DNA of 64,000 nt. Source: Planctomycetota bacterium (GTDB lineage Bacteria; Planctomycetota; Phycisphaerae; Phycisphaerales; UBA1924). Every line of letters starts with the position of its first letter. Position 1 is the stretch's first letter. Positions 50,910 to 59,620 of the stretch are shown here, in pieces. The DNA lies in contig CAUJHH010000019.1 of assembly GCA_963204725.1 (NCBI GenBank), positions 55,486-119,485 on the forward strand. Direction: 5' to 3'. A program made the translations under genes and the position numbers. The notes beneath the pieces were generated by a model. The model saw only the letters and a list, made by a program, of their open reading frames with translations, was not told the origin of the DNA and made no database searches.

Positions 50910-52062
50910 GCGCGGACGCCCATCCTCCGGCGGGCCGGCTGCGACGCTCGCGCTCGTCCGCTGGTTCAGGGCCACCGCTCGGGAGATGCCATGGCGGGTT
51001 CGTCCGCTCGGCACGCGGCGCGATCCATATCTGGTTCTGGTCAGCGAGTTGATGCTGCAGCAGACGCAGGTCGCGCGCGTGGCGCCGGCGTTCGAGCGGT
51101 TCGTCGCGAGGTTCCCGACGGTTGCGGCCCTGGCGGCTGCGGCGGAGCCGGAGGTGCTGGCGCTGTGGTCGGGGCTCGGGTATTACCGGCGGGCGAAGTT
51201 GTTGTATGCGGCGGCGCGGGCCGTGTCCGAGTCATACGGGGGCGAGCTTCCACGCAAGGCGGAGATGTTGGGGGAGCTGCCGGGGATCGGGCCCTACACA
51301 TCGGCGGCGGTGGCGTCGCTTGCGTTCCACGAACCCGTCGCCATGGTCGATGGGAACGTGACGCGCGTGATGCTGCGTCTGAATGGGAGAAGGGGGAGCG
51401 CGTCGGATCCGAAGCAGGTGGCATGGGCACGGGAGCACGCGGATGTGTTCGTGGCGCTTGCGGGCCGGCGACCCGGGCCGACGCTCGCGGCCGAGGGCTT
51501 GATGGAGTTGGGTGCGACGATCTGCACGCCGCGGTCGCCGAGGTGCGACGAGTGCCCTGTGCGGGCGTCATGCGTGGCGCGTGCCAAGGGGTTGACGGAT
51601 GTGATCCCGGAGCCGAAGAGGGCGAAGCCGACGCCGACCATTCGCGCCATCGCGGTGCTGCTCACCGACCGAGGTGGTCGGATCGCCATCGAGACCCGCC
51701 CTGCATGGGGCATGTGGGCGTCGATGATCCAGGCCCCCACGATTGAGCAGCCGGCGCCGGACCACGAGGTGCCGGGACCGACCGGCGCAACCATCCGCCG
51801 ATTGCTCGGCCTGCCGGCCTCGATCAGGCTGCGCGCGGCCGATCGCTTCGAGCATCAGACGACGCACCGTCGCTTCGAGTTCACGGTCTTCGTGTCGCCG
51901 ACGCTGACGCTGAAAGAGGCACGCGCCACCACCCTGGCTCGCCCCGGCATCTCATGGGCGACGCGCGAGGAGATCGCGTCGATGGCGCTTTCGACCGTTC
52001 AATCGCGTGTGTTGCTGGGCATCGTTGCGTCCCTACATCTGCCGCGCCCTTCAAAGCCGTAG
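50899..52062 (+). CDS. mutY: A/G-specific adenine DNA glycosylase
   Basis: MutY removes adenine mispaired with 8-oxoguanine. The 387-residue product starts at ATG 50899, inside the preceding gene. The helix-hairpin-helix domain has SELMLQQTQVARV (with the catalytic Glu), LPGIGPYTSAAVASLAF and AMVDGNVTRVMLRL (with the catalytic Asp). The iron-sulfur loop CTPRSPRCDECPVRASC has the required C-x6-C-x2-C-x5-C spacing near residue 203-219. The C-terminal NUDIX-like domain (about 240-380), which senses 8-oxoguanine, is present but divergent. A second ATG at 50875 would add eight residues. It overlaps the next gene on the other strand by 12 bases. Confidence 0.95.
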   Translation: MATKRGRPSSGGPAATLALVRWFRATAREMPWRVRPLGTRRDPYLVLVSELMLQQTQVARVAPAFERFVARFPTVAALAAAAEPEVLALWSGLGYYRRAKLLYAAARAVSESYGGELPRKAEMLGELPGIGPYTSAAVASLAFHEPVAMVDGNVTRVMLRLNGRRGSASDPKQVAWAREHADVFVALAGRRPGPTLAAEGLMELGATICTPRSPRCDECPVRASCVARAKGLTDVIPEPKRAKPTPTIRAIAVLLTDRGGRIAIETRPAWGMWASMIQAPTIEQPAPDHEVPGPTGATIRRLLGLPASIRLRAADRFEHQTTHRRFEFTVFVSPTLTLKEARATTLARPGISWATREEIASMALSTVQSRVLLGIVASLHLPRPSKP

Positions 52063-52449
52063 GCGGATCGCATCCAGGATCCGGCGTGATTCGGCGCGGT
52101 CGCCGATGGCGCCGACGCGTACACGGATCCGCACCCGCTCGAGGCCGACTTGCTCCGCCTCGATTCGCGCGGTCCGGCCCTGGGCCGTCTCGGCGTCGAT
52201 CTTTCCGTTCACTTCGTCGCGGGTGAAGGTGCCGACGCGATACCCGCTCGATTCGAGGACCGTCCGTGCCGCCTCCATTGCTGCGGGTAAGCGGCCGCTC
52301 TCGGTGGCGGACATCTCTCCCATGACATACGAGTAGGAATCGCCTGAGCCGGAGGTGTCGAAGGTCTCGCACCCCCCACCGCCTGCTATGGCGAGGCCGA
52401 TGGCTCCGAGCACCATCAACCGCCGGATCGCATTCCTATCGCCTTCCAT
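52051..52449 (-). CDS. Small DUF3568-like lipoprotein
   Basis: The 132-residue product from ATG 52449 has GAGGAG nine bases upstream. A signal helix (LMVLGAIGLAIAGGGGC) ends in a weak lipobox at Cys30, and the mature part is about 100 residues of alternating helix and strand (SGRLPAAMEAARTVLESSGYRVG, DAETAQGRTARIEAEQ, RVRIRVRVGAIGDRAESRRIL). This pattern fits the DUF3568 family of unknown function. Its 3' end overlaps the mutY 3' end by 12 bases. The neighbouring glycosyltransferase is divergent. Confidence 0.78.
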   Translation of the reverse strand: MEGDRNAIRRLMVLGAIGLAIAGGGGCETFDTSGSGDSYSYVMGEMSATESGRLPAAMEAARTVLESSGYRVGTFTRDEVNGKIDAETAQGRTARIEAEQVGLERVRIRVRVGAIGDRAESRRILDAIRLRL

Positions 52450-52508
52450 GGCGGATCTCCTCGTGCATTCGCCCCAAACCCGAGTCGACACGGTACATTC
52501 TTCGTCAC

Positions 52509-53282
52509 ATGAAGCTCGCCGTCCTGATCCCGGTCTACAACGAAGAGGGCATGCTCCGGGCTGCCATCGCGCGCCTCGACGCGGTTCCGCCTCCGATCGA
52601 CCCCGCAACGGGTGAGTCGCTGAGCCGCCGGTTGATCCTTGTCGACGACGGTTCCACCGACGGTACGGGCAGGATTCTTGACGAACTCCGCGGCCGCCCC
52701 GACGTGGTCGCGGTGAGGCACGAGAAGAACAAGGGGAAGGGCGCAGCCCTCAGGACGGCCCTGCACGCTGCCCTCTCCGAGGGCGCTGATCTTTTCTTGA
52801 TCCACGACGCGGACCTTGAGTACGACCCCGCCGACCACGCCGACGCGCTCGAGCCCATCCTCCGAGGGAGGGCCGACGCCGTCATCGGCACGCGCTTCCT
52901 CGGGCGGGCCCATCGCGTGCTCTACTTCTGGCACTACACCGCGAACCGGCTCATCACGCTCCTCAGCAACATGCTGACGAATCTCAATCTCTCCGACATT
53001 GAGTGCTGCACCAAGGCGTTCACCCGGCGCGTCGCGCAGCAGCTCACTCTTTCTGAGCCCCGTTTCGGGATCGAACCGGAGCTGATCGCCAGACTCGCCA
53101 GCATGCGCCTCAAGGAGGGTGACGCCGACGGGGCCGGGAACGAGGATGCCGAACGCTCCCTCCGCATCTACGAGGTTGCCGTTTCCTACGCGGGGCGGAC
53201 GTACGCCGAGGGAAAGAAGATCACGTGGCGCGATGGGATCTCCGCGATCCGCTGCATCATCGTCTACAACATGCTGAGGTGA
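52509..53282 (+). CDS. GT2-family glycosyltransferase (DPM1-like)
   Basis: A 257-residue inverting glycosyltransferase of the GT-A fold. The start is LAVLIPVYNEEGML, the UDP/GDP-binding loop LVDDGSTDGTGRIL, the basic KNKGKGAALRTALHAAL, and the metal-binding DxD in LIHDADLEYDP (about 97-107). SDIECCTKAFTR near 163 and GRTYAEGKKITWRDG near the C-terminus match the polyprenyl-phosphate mannosyltransferase-like subgroup. No C-terminal membrane helices are present. It should make a lipid-linked sugar or transfer to a glycan; the substrate is unknown. Confidence 0.9.
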   Translation: MKLAVLIPVYNEEGMLRAAIARLDAVPPPIDPATGESLSRRLILVDDGSTDGTGRILDELRGRPDVVAVRHEKNKGKGAALRTALHAALSEGADLFLIHDADLEYDPADHADALEPILRGRADAVIGTRFLGRAHRVLYFWHYTANRLITLLSNMLTNLNLSDIECCTKAFTRRVAQQLTLSEPRFGIEPELIARLASMRLKEGDADGAGNEDAERSLRIYEVAVSYAGRTYAEGKKITWRDGISAIRCIIVYNMLR

Positions 53283-53304
53283 GTGCCCGTCACACGAGTC
53301 CGCC

Positions 53305-54345
53305 TCACGCCAACACGCACCACGGGAATCCTGCAGGGATCAACTCCGGCCGCCCGTGCAGCCAGCCCACCAGAAACTCGAAGGCGTCCACGAGGCGCGG
53401 GCCGGGCCGATTGAACATCTGGTTTCCATCGACCACGGCGACCCGGCCGCGCTGCACCGCCGGGAGTTCCGCCCACCACGCCTGCTTGGCCAGTTCTTTC
53501 GCGCAGGCCCGGCTCTGTTCCAGCGAGAACCCGCAGGGCGCGATCACGAGGAACTCCGGGCTCGCCATCGCCAGCTCGCGAGCGGTGATGGCCCTGGACG
53601 CCGGGGCGATCCGCGCCCCGCGCTGAGGGCCGAGCGCCGCGCCCGAGTCCGGTTTGGCCGAGGTCGTGTTCCAGGGATGGCGGCCCCCGGCGCGCTCGAT
53701 CAACTGCACCGTCCAGTGTCCGGCGCAGAAGAGGGGATCGGTCCATTCAAGGAAGCCGACAACGGGACCATCTTCGTATGGGTTCACGAAGTCTTCGGCT
53801 CGGAAGAGGCGTTCGCGGAGGGCGACCATGGCGCGATCGCCGCGCTCGGCCCAGGGCGGCCCGAGAGCCCCCGCGACCCGGAGCAGATCATCCAGAACGT
53901 CCTCGATGGTCGATGGATTGAGCGAAACCACCCGCGGCGGACCGGGGAGGGTGCGCGCCAATCGCTGCACGGCGTCGAGATCGATGGAACACACACGGCA
54001 CACATCCTGCGTCAGGATCAGATCGGGCCGGAGCGACCCGAGCAACGCCTCATCCACCGTATACAGGGATTGGCCGGAACCGAGCGAGGCCCGGACGGAT
54101 GCATCGATCGCGCCCGGATCGCTCGAGGCGTCGATCGGACCGCCCGGCTCGATCCGTGGGGCGATTCGCGGGGCCGTCAGGACGGGCACGCCGGCCACCT
54201 CTGGCGGGAAGTCACATTCGTGTGACCTTCCGACCAGCAACCCATCGGTATCAATCGCGGAGAGGATCTCTGTTGCCGAGGGAAGCAAGCTGACCACACG
54301 AGGGACGCTTGAACTCGGGGTGTCGGATAGCGATGGAGCGTGCAT
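53305..54345 (-). CDS. Cobalamin-binding/BtuF-like protein without signal peptide
   Basis: The 346-residue product from ATG 54345 (MHAPSLSDTP) has the periplasmic-binding-protein type III fold of BtuF: RVVSLLPSATEILSAIDTDGLLVGRSHECDFPPE at the start (VSLLPSATE is typical), LILTQDVCRVCSIDL and VVSLNPSTIEDVLDDLLRVA in the first lobe, and VGFLEWTDPLFCAGHWTVQLIERAGG in the second. There is no signal peptide, as in a common bacterial subgroup annotated cobalamin-binding protein. No ABC transporter gene is nearby. An alternative upstream start would add 13 residues. Confidence 0.8.
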   Translation of the reverse strand: MHAPSLSDTPSSSVPRVVSLLPSATEILSAIDTDGLLVGRSHECDFPPEVAGVPVLTAPRIAPRIEPGGPIDASSDPGAIDASVRASLGSGQSLYTVDEALLGSLRPDLILTQDVCRVCSIDLDAVQRLARTLPGPPRVVSLNPSTIEDVLDDLLRVAGALGPPWAERGDRAMVALRERLFRAEDFVNPYEDGPVVGFLEWTDPLFCAGHWTVQLIERAGGRHPWNTTSAKPDSGAALGPQRGARIAPASRAITARELAMASPEFLVIAPCGFSLEQSRACAKELAKQAWWAELPAVQRGRVAVVDGNQMFNRPGPRLVDAFEFLVGWLHGRPELIPAGFPWCVLA

Positions 54346-54428
54346 CGGGTCGATGATCCCTTGCTGTGCGGCGTTCCCCGCCACCCACAGACGTTGGAAG
54401 TATCGGAACGGACAGAGTTTGAAGAGGG

Positions 54429-54434
54429 TATAAC
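54429..54434 (+). promoter_or_regulatory. Candidate -10 box for the secretin operon
   Basis: TATAAC is a 5/6 match about 64 bases before the ATG at 54498. The -35 region is weak. If used, transcription would begin near 54441, consistent with the ATG at 54498 rather than the frame-extending one at 54450. Confidence 0.3.
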
Positions 54435-54497
54435 TGATTCCCCGCTGCCATGGGCAGTGCTATGGCCCGGCGCGGCGGAATCGATGCGGAGGCTCGA

Positions 54498-56990
54498 ATG
54501 GCGACTCGCGATCCAAGGTTCCTACGGCTCTCAACCCCCGGACGCGGTCTCACGCTCCTGATTCTGGCGGGTGCTGCTCTGATTGCGCCGGTTGCTGCGG
54601 CGCAGGACGGCCCTGGCCTCGATCCGATTCCTCAGCCGCAGATTGAGCCCCAGCCGGAGATCCGGCCGCCGACCGACCAGCCTCCTGCCATTGATGAGGA
54701 CTACGTCACGCTCGACGCGTTCAGCGAGGGGATCGAACTCACGGCTCTCATCGAGTATCTCGTCAACACGCTCTCGATCAACGTCAGCGTTGATCCCGGC
54801 CTCACCGGCACGGTCATGCTTAACGCTCCCATCAGCGTCCACAAGGACGAGCTGATCGGGCTGGTCAACTCGCTGCTCGAGCAGCACGGGTACGGGATGA
54901 CCCGGACGCCGACCGGTTTTTATAATGTGCTGCGCATCGAGAATCTGCCGTCCACCTTTGCCTCGGACGCGGGCGCGCTTGCGACGACTCGCATCATTCC
55001 CACACCGAACATCGTTCCGAGCGTCCTCAAAGAGACGATCGAGGCGGCCATGCGTGGGCGGGGCACGACCGGCAGTGGCGGCGGTGTTCGCGTCACCTAT
55101 CTCGACGATCTCGGCGTCATTGTCGCGACGGACACCCCCGGAAACATCAAGGCGATCGAAACGCTGATCGAGCAGATCGCGGCCGAGCGCGCGAAGGTTG
55201 CGTTTACGCGCCTGGATCTCAAGCACCTTTCGGCGCCGGTCGCGCGGGAGCGTGCCCTCGCTCTGGTCGGCCAGGACAACTCGTCCGGCTCGCAGCAGCG
55301 GCAGTTTGTCGATCCGAACAATCCGCAGGGCTCGATGAAGTTCCTGGACAATCTCTCGTCGCGTCTGAGCGTCGATCCGCTGGGCAACGCGTTGGTGTTT
55401 CGTGGCCGCCCGGATGAGGTCGAGCAGATCCGCTCGCTGCTGAGCGTCATCGACGCTACGAGCACGCTCACGGCGAAGCGATACTTCACGGGCTCGGCCA
55501 CGGGGCAGATCGCGGACTTTGCGAAGCAGCGCGGCCTCGGCGAGGTCACCAAGATCCAGACCGGACCAACGGACCAGTTCCAGAATCAGATGCAGTTCCA
55601 GATCGATCCGAACACCGGCCAGCTCATGCAGAACTCTCGCTCGGTCGGGGGCACCGTCCTCGTCGCGGACGAGTACAAGGGGCAGATCGTCTACTTCGCG
55701 ACGCCGGAGCAGCAGGACCAGCTCGACCAGCTCATCAAGCAGTTCGACACCGAGGGCGAGCGCGTCGTCATCCGCGAGTACAAGCTCCACCACGCGAACG
55801 CGGAGACCGTTGCCGAGATCCTTCTCGGCCTTCTCCAGAGCTCGACGCCGGCGGCCGACTCGCCCCTGCTCAACACCGGTACCGGCCAGTTCCGCCAGAA
55901 TCAGACCAACCGCAACCGCAACTTCCAGCGTCCGGAGGCCCAGGGCGCGGAGGGCGAGGGCACCTCGCTCGACGCGGAGAACGCCTTTGTCATCGCCGAC
56001 GTCGACAACAACCAGGTGCTCGTGAAGGCTCCCTTCGCGCAGCAGGGCGACTTCGCCAAGATCATTTCCAAGCTCGATCTCCGGCGTCCACAGGTCTACA
56101 TCGAGGCCAAGATCGTCTCGCTGACCACGTCTGATTCGCTCCGTCTCGCCTTTGAGACCCAGCTCATCAATGCCAACGGAACGGGCGGCGTGGTCAACAC
56201 CAACTTCGGCCTTTCGACGTTCCCAACCGGCTCCGGCCTGAACGATCCCAAGTCGGTCGCGACCGGGCTCGGCGGCCTGACTTCGGCGATCATCAAGTCC
56301 GACCAGGTGCCCATCATCATTCACGCGCTCCAGAACGTTGCAGAGACGCGCATCCTCTCGACGCCGCAACTGCTGGTGAACGACAACGAGGAGGCCACGA
56401 TCGCGGCCATCCGCCAGGAGCCGACGACAACGACGAGTCTCGGTGGCGGCGGTGAGGGTTCGCGCGACGTCGAGTCGTTCGGCGGCTACGAGGACGCGGG
56501 CACGACGCTCACGGTTACGCCGCGGATCAGCGAGGGCGGATACCTCCGACTCGAGTACGAGGTCGAGCTCTCGGCGTTCGATGGCGTCAGTTCCGACGGC
56601 ATCCCGCCTCCGAGGATCCAGAACAACGTCAGCTCGAGCGCGAGCCTCCCGACCGATTTCACCATCGTCGTCGGCGGGATCGAGGTCGACACCAACCGCA
56701 AGACCGTCATCAAGGTTCCGCTTCTCGGCGACATCCCCCTCTTCGGCCATCTCTTCCGCGACACGAACAAGGCCAACGCGACGACCCGCCTCTACATCTT
56801 CATCACGCCCAAGATCATGCGTGACGAGACCTTCGACGATCTCCGCCTGCTGACGCGGGGGCCTCACGAGAAGGCCGAACTCGACCCCGAGCTCCCCGAC
56901 TTCACGCCCTCGACCATTCCGTTGATCGATCTGCGCCCTGCGCCGATCGCGTCCGACGCCGCACCATCCGCACCGATCGAAGGAAACTGA
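54498..56990 (+). CDS. gspD: Type II secretion-type secretin
   Basis: The 830-residue product from ATG 54498 (GGAGG five bases upstream) has a signal peptide (LLILAGAALIAPVAAAQ) and a Pro-rich linker. N0/N1-type periplasmic domains cover about 60-460 (VSVDPGLTGTVMLNAPISVHKDEL; YLDDLGVIVATDTPGNIKAIETLI). A Gln/Asn-rich insert lies near 455-495. The secretin pore domain is about 510-800: ILSTPQLLVNDNEEATIAA, GTTLTVTPRISEGGYLRLEYEVE, and IVVGGIEVDTNRKTVIKVPLLGDIPLFGHLF, ending in TTRLYIFITPKIM. It should form the outer-membrane channel. Only gspE follows; pseudopilins and gspF/G are not in the window. PilQ is the alternative, but no AMIN domain is visible. Confidence 0.9.
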   Translation: MATRDPRFLRLSTPGRGLTLLILAGAALIAPVAAAQDGPGLDPIPQPQIEPQPEIRPPTDQPPAIDEDYVTLDAFSEGIELTALIEYLVNTLSINVSVDPGLTGTVMLNAPISVHKDELIGLVNSLLEQHGYGMTRTPTGFYNVLRIENLPSTFASDAGALATTRIIPTPNIVPSVLKETIEAAMRGRGTTGSGGGVRVTYLDDLGVIVATDTPGNIKAIETLIEQIAAERAKVAFTRLDLKHLSAPVARERALALVGQDNSSGSQQRQFVDPNNPQGSMKFLDNLSSRLSVDPLGNALVFRGRPDEVEQIRSLLSVIDATSTLTAKRYFTGSATGQIADFAKQRGLGEVTKIQTGPTDQFQNQMQFQIDPNTGQLMQNSRSVGGTVLVADEYKGQIVYFATPEQQDQLDQLIKQFDTEGERVVIREYKLHHANAETVAEILLGLLQSSTPAADSPLLNTGTGQFRQNQTNRNRNFQRPEAQGAEGEGTSLDAENAFVIADVDNNQVLVKAPFAQQGDFAKIISKLDLRRPQVYIEAKIVSLTTSDSLRLAFETQLINANGTGGVVNTNFGLSTFPTGSGLNDPKSVATGLGGLTSAIIKSDQVPIIIHALQNVAETRILSTPQLLVNDNEEATIAAIRQEPTTTTSLGGGGEGSRDVESFGGYEDAGTTLTVTPRISEGGYLRLEYEVELSAFDGVSSDGIPPPRIQNNVSSSASLPTDFTIVVGGIEVDTNRKTVIKVPLLGDIPLFGHLFRDTNKANATTRLYIFITPKIMRDETFDDLRLLTRGPHEKAELDPELPDFTPSTIPLIDLRPAPIASDAAPSAPIEGN

Positions 56991-56995
56991 TCCGC

Positions 56996-58720
56996 ATGGC
57001 CGAGCGACGCGCTCCAATCCGCGGTGGCACCGCCAAGCAGCTCGCCGTGCGCGAGCAGACGCTGGAGGCCCCCGGCACCCTTGTGAACGACGAGTGGACG
57101 CGTCTCGCGCGTTCCTTCGACGGCTTTGACATCTCTGCCGACCAGCTCCGCGCGCTCGCGCGAGCCCCCGGCTCCGACGATGAGCCGTGGGACGTGCTTC
57201 TCTCCATGCTCGCGATCGATGAGCACCAGGCGCTTGCCACGCTCGCCAAGCGCACCGGCATGCCGTTTGAGGCCGAGCCAAAGCTTGAGGATTCGGCGAG
57301 CCGCTACTACGAGCTTGTTCCGGGCACCATCTCGCGCTCCCACCATGTTGCCGGGATCTCGGCCGATGACATGGGCGTCACGATCGCGACGGCGCAGCCC
57401 ATGCAGCCGGCGATTTTCTCTCTGCTTGAGGAGATCCTCCAGTCTCCGATTCGCCTCGTTCTCGCGCCGCGCGCCGCCGTTCAGAACCTGATCAACCGGG
57501 GCTACGAGCAGCGGGGCGACCTCGTCACCGAGATCATCGACGAGATGCCGCTGGACGAGCGCGCCATCGAGACGGCGGCCGGGTCGATCGGGCAATCCAC
57601 GGATCTGCTGCAGCTCGCGCGCCAGACTCCCGTGATCCGGCTCGTGAACATGATTCTGTTCGAGGCACTCCGGCGCCGCGCCAGCGACATCCACGTCCAC
57701 CCGCAGGAGAGCCGCCTGGTCATCCGTTTCCGCATCGATGGCATTCTTCACGACGCCTTCACGCCCCCTCCCACGCTCGCTCCGGCGATCAGTTCGCGCA
57801 TGAAAGTCATGACCGAACTGGACATCGCCAACCGCCACAGCCCGCAGGACGGGCACACATCCGTCCGCGTCGGGCAACGGAAGGTTGATATCCGACTGTC
57901 CTGCATCCCCACCGTCTACGGCGAGCGGCTGGTGCTGCGTCTGCTCGACCAGACCCAGACCCAGCTGTCGCTCGACGACATCGGCATGACCAAGCAGATG
58001 CAGGGCGCGCTGATGGATGTCATCGATCGGCCCACCGGCATGGTGCTCGTGACGGGGCCGACCGGTTCGGGCAAGACAACCACGCTGTACGCGGCGCTCG
58101 GACGCATCGATCGCGCCACCCGCAACGTGATGACGATCGAGGATCCCGTTGAGTATCACCTCGACGGGATCAGCCAGATGCAGGTCAATCCCAAGCGGGG
58201 CGTGACGTTCGCCACCGGGTTGCGTTCGCTCCTGCGCCAGGACCCCGACGTCATTCTCGTCGGCGAGATCCGCGACAAGGAGACCGCGCAGCTCGCGGTG
58301 CAGGCCTCGCTGACCGGCCACTTTGTGCTCGCTACGCTCCACACCAATGACGCGCCCGGCTCCATCCCCCGACTGATCGACATCGGCATCGAGCCCTATC
58401 TGATCACGTCGTCCCTTCTCGGCGTTCTGGCGCAGCGGCTGCTCCGGCGCACCTGTGTAGCGTGCGGCGGCAAGGGGTCGCTCAACGAGCACCAGCGCTG
58501 CGAGCGCTGCTTCGGCACGGGATACCGCGGGCGGCTCGCCGTCTACGAGTTCATGCACATCGACGACACCCTGCGCCGCCTGACCGAGGCCCGCGCCGAC
58601 GGGGTCTCGCTCCGCGAGGCCGCGCTCGATGCCGGCTTTAAGCCCATGCGCGAGGACGCCATGCACAAGGTTGAGATGGGTGTGACCGACCAATCCGAGG
58701 TCTATCGCGTCCTCCACTGA
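56996..58720 (+). CDS. gspE: Type II secretion / type IV pilus assembly ATPase
   Basis: The 574-residue cytoplasmic motor starts six bases after gspD. An N-terminal domain (about 35-155) precedes the ATPase. VIRLVNMILFEALRRRASDIHVHP (about 214-237) and RLVIRFRIDGILHDAF begin the core. The Walker A is GPTGSGKT at 354-361 (Lys360). The Asp box and Walker B (PDVILVGEIRDKETAQLAVQASLTGH) and LATLHTNDAPG follow. The zinc-binding CxxC...CxxC is intact: CVACGGKGS and CERCFGTGY (about 487-510). The intact C-module favours GspE over PilB. Together with gspD it forms an operon of at least two genes. Confidence 0.92.
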   Translation: MAERRAPIRGGTAKQLAVREQTLEAPGTLVNDEWTRLARSFDGFDISADQLRALARAPGSDDEPWDVLLSMLAIDEHQALATLAKRTGMPFEAEPKLEDSASRYYELVPGTISRSHHVAGISADDMGVTIATAQPMQPAIFSLLEEILQSPIRLVLAPRAAVQNLINRGYEQRGDLVTEIIDEMPLDERAIETAAGSIGQSTDLLQLARQTPVIRLVNMILFEALRRRASDIHVHPQESRLVIRFRIDGILHDAFTPPPTLAPAISSRMKVMTELDIANRHSPQDGHTSVRVGQRKVDIRLSCIPTVYGERLVLRLLDQTQTQLSLDDIGMTKQMQGALMDVIDRPTGMVLVTGPTGSGKTTTLYAALGRIDRATRNVMTIEDPVEYHLDGISQMQVNPKRGVTFATGLRSLLRQDPDVILVGEIRDKETAQLAVQASLTGHFVLATLHTNDAPGSIPRLIDIGIEPYLITSSLLGVLAQRLLRRTCVACGGKGSLNEHQRCERCFGTGYRGRLAVYEFMHIDDTLRRLTEARADGVSLREAALDAGFKPMREDAMHKVEMGVTDQSEVYRVLH

Positions 58721-58948
58721 ACTCGGGGGCAATCCGCGACCCAGCCGTTCCGAATCCACCAAGCCCGGTGGACGGTTCACGCTTGGCACGGATAGGGCAT
58801 TCGCCCGGATTCGCACTTTCCGTTCCGATTCCGATCGGTTTCCCGGCAACTTTTCTGCGCTGCGGCATCTTGAGGATGGGGCGTTTGGGGTCCGTGTCGG
58901 CACATGCCGGCATGGCCGTGGGAACGCCCCGTTACAAGGAGTCTGTAT

Positions 58949-59485
58949 TTGAAGAAGTCTGTGCTGTCACTCGGAATCGTTTCGCTCCTGGCCCTCCCGG
59001 CGCTTGCCGGTACCGAAACCGTGGTCTTTGAGTTTGGCGACGGCGAAGTCTCCGGCGGCTGGGCCCGCCTTTATGGAGGATTCGGCGGCTTTGACAACGC
59101 CGGGAAGCAGATCATCGAGACTCGCATCATTGTCGATTTTGAGCCTACCAACGGGTTCGACGTCACCGATTTCTACTCGGGGTTCACCGTTCCGGTGCTC
59201 CTGGACAACCCCGACAACTCCGAGTACATCGAGCTTTGGGGCTCCGATCTCGGCTGGTCCGGCACCAGCGGTCACTTCACCCTCAACATCACGACCTCCG
59301 ACTACAACGGCATCGTTCGCGAGGGCCGCTTTGGCTGGGAGTTCTACAGCATCAACGAGTTCGACCCGGTCCTGTCTGGCATCTTCCACGGCAACTCCCG
59401 CCTCGAGTTTGATATCGGCCCGACGCCGGGCCCTCTCGCCTTGCTCGGCATCGGCGGGCTGGCGCTCGGACGCCGCCGGCGCTGA
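58949..59485 (+). CDS. Exported protein with PEP-CTERM-like tail
   Basis: I use the TTG start at 58949, seven bases after AAGGAG, because it gives a clean signal peptide (LKKSVLSLGIVSLLALPALAG). The 178-residue protein has a Gly/Asp/Phe-rich beta domain (about 22-150) and ends in PTPGPLALLGIGGLALGRRRR, the same PxPG-type sorting tail as at 18.7 and 19.7 kb. It lies 228 bases after gspE and has its own terminator, so it is probably transcribed alone. An unrelated frame would start further upstream, within the leader. The mature domain matches no family I recognise. Confidence 0.8.
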   Translation: MKKSVLSLGIVSLLALPALAGTETVVFEFGDGEVSGGWARLYGGFGGFDNAGKQIIETRIIVDFEPTNGFDVTDFYSGFTVPVLLDNPDNSEYIELWGSDLGWSGTSGHFTLNITTSDYNGIVREGRFGWEFYSINEFDPVLSGIFHGNSRLEFDIGPTPGPLALLGIGGLALGRRRR

Positions 59486-59520
59486 GCCCGCGTCCCTCCT
59501 CCCAACTCACTCCCCTCGAC

Positions 59521-59555
59521 GGCATCGCCCCACGCAGGCGGTGCCTTCTTTGTTT
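59521..59555 (+). terminator. Terminator after the third PEP-CTERM-like gene
   Basis: GGCATCGCC and GGCGGTGCC pair over nine positions with one G-U around a 7-base loop, followed by TTCTTTGTTT. It starts 36 bases after the stop. Confidence 0.75.
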
Positions 59556-59620
59556 CGTCCACATCCCCGTGTGCCATGCGCCAATGCACGGCACAGGTCT
59601 ACCCCAGCTAGGATCGCGCC

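Noticed and set aside
53305..54500. Cobalamin riboswitch near the BtuF-like gene
   Set aside because: I looked for the B12-box pattern and a long structured leader upstream of the start at 54345 and found none. Only the divergent secretin promoter region is there.
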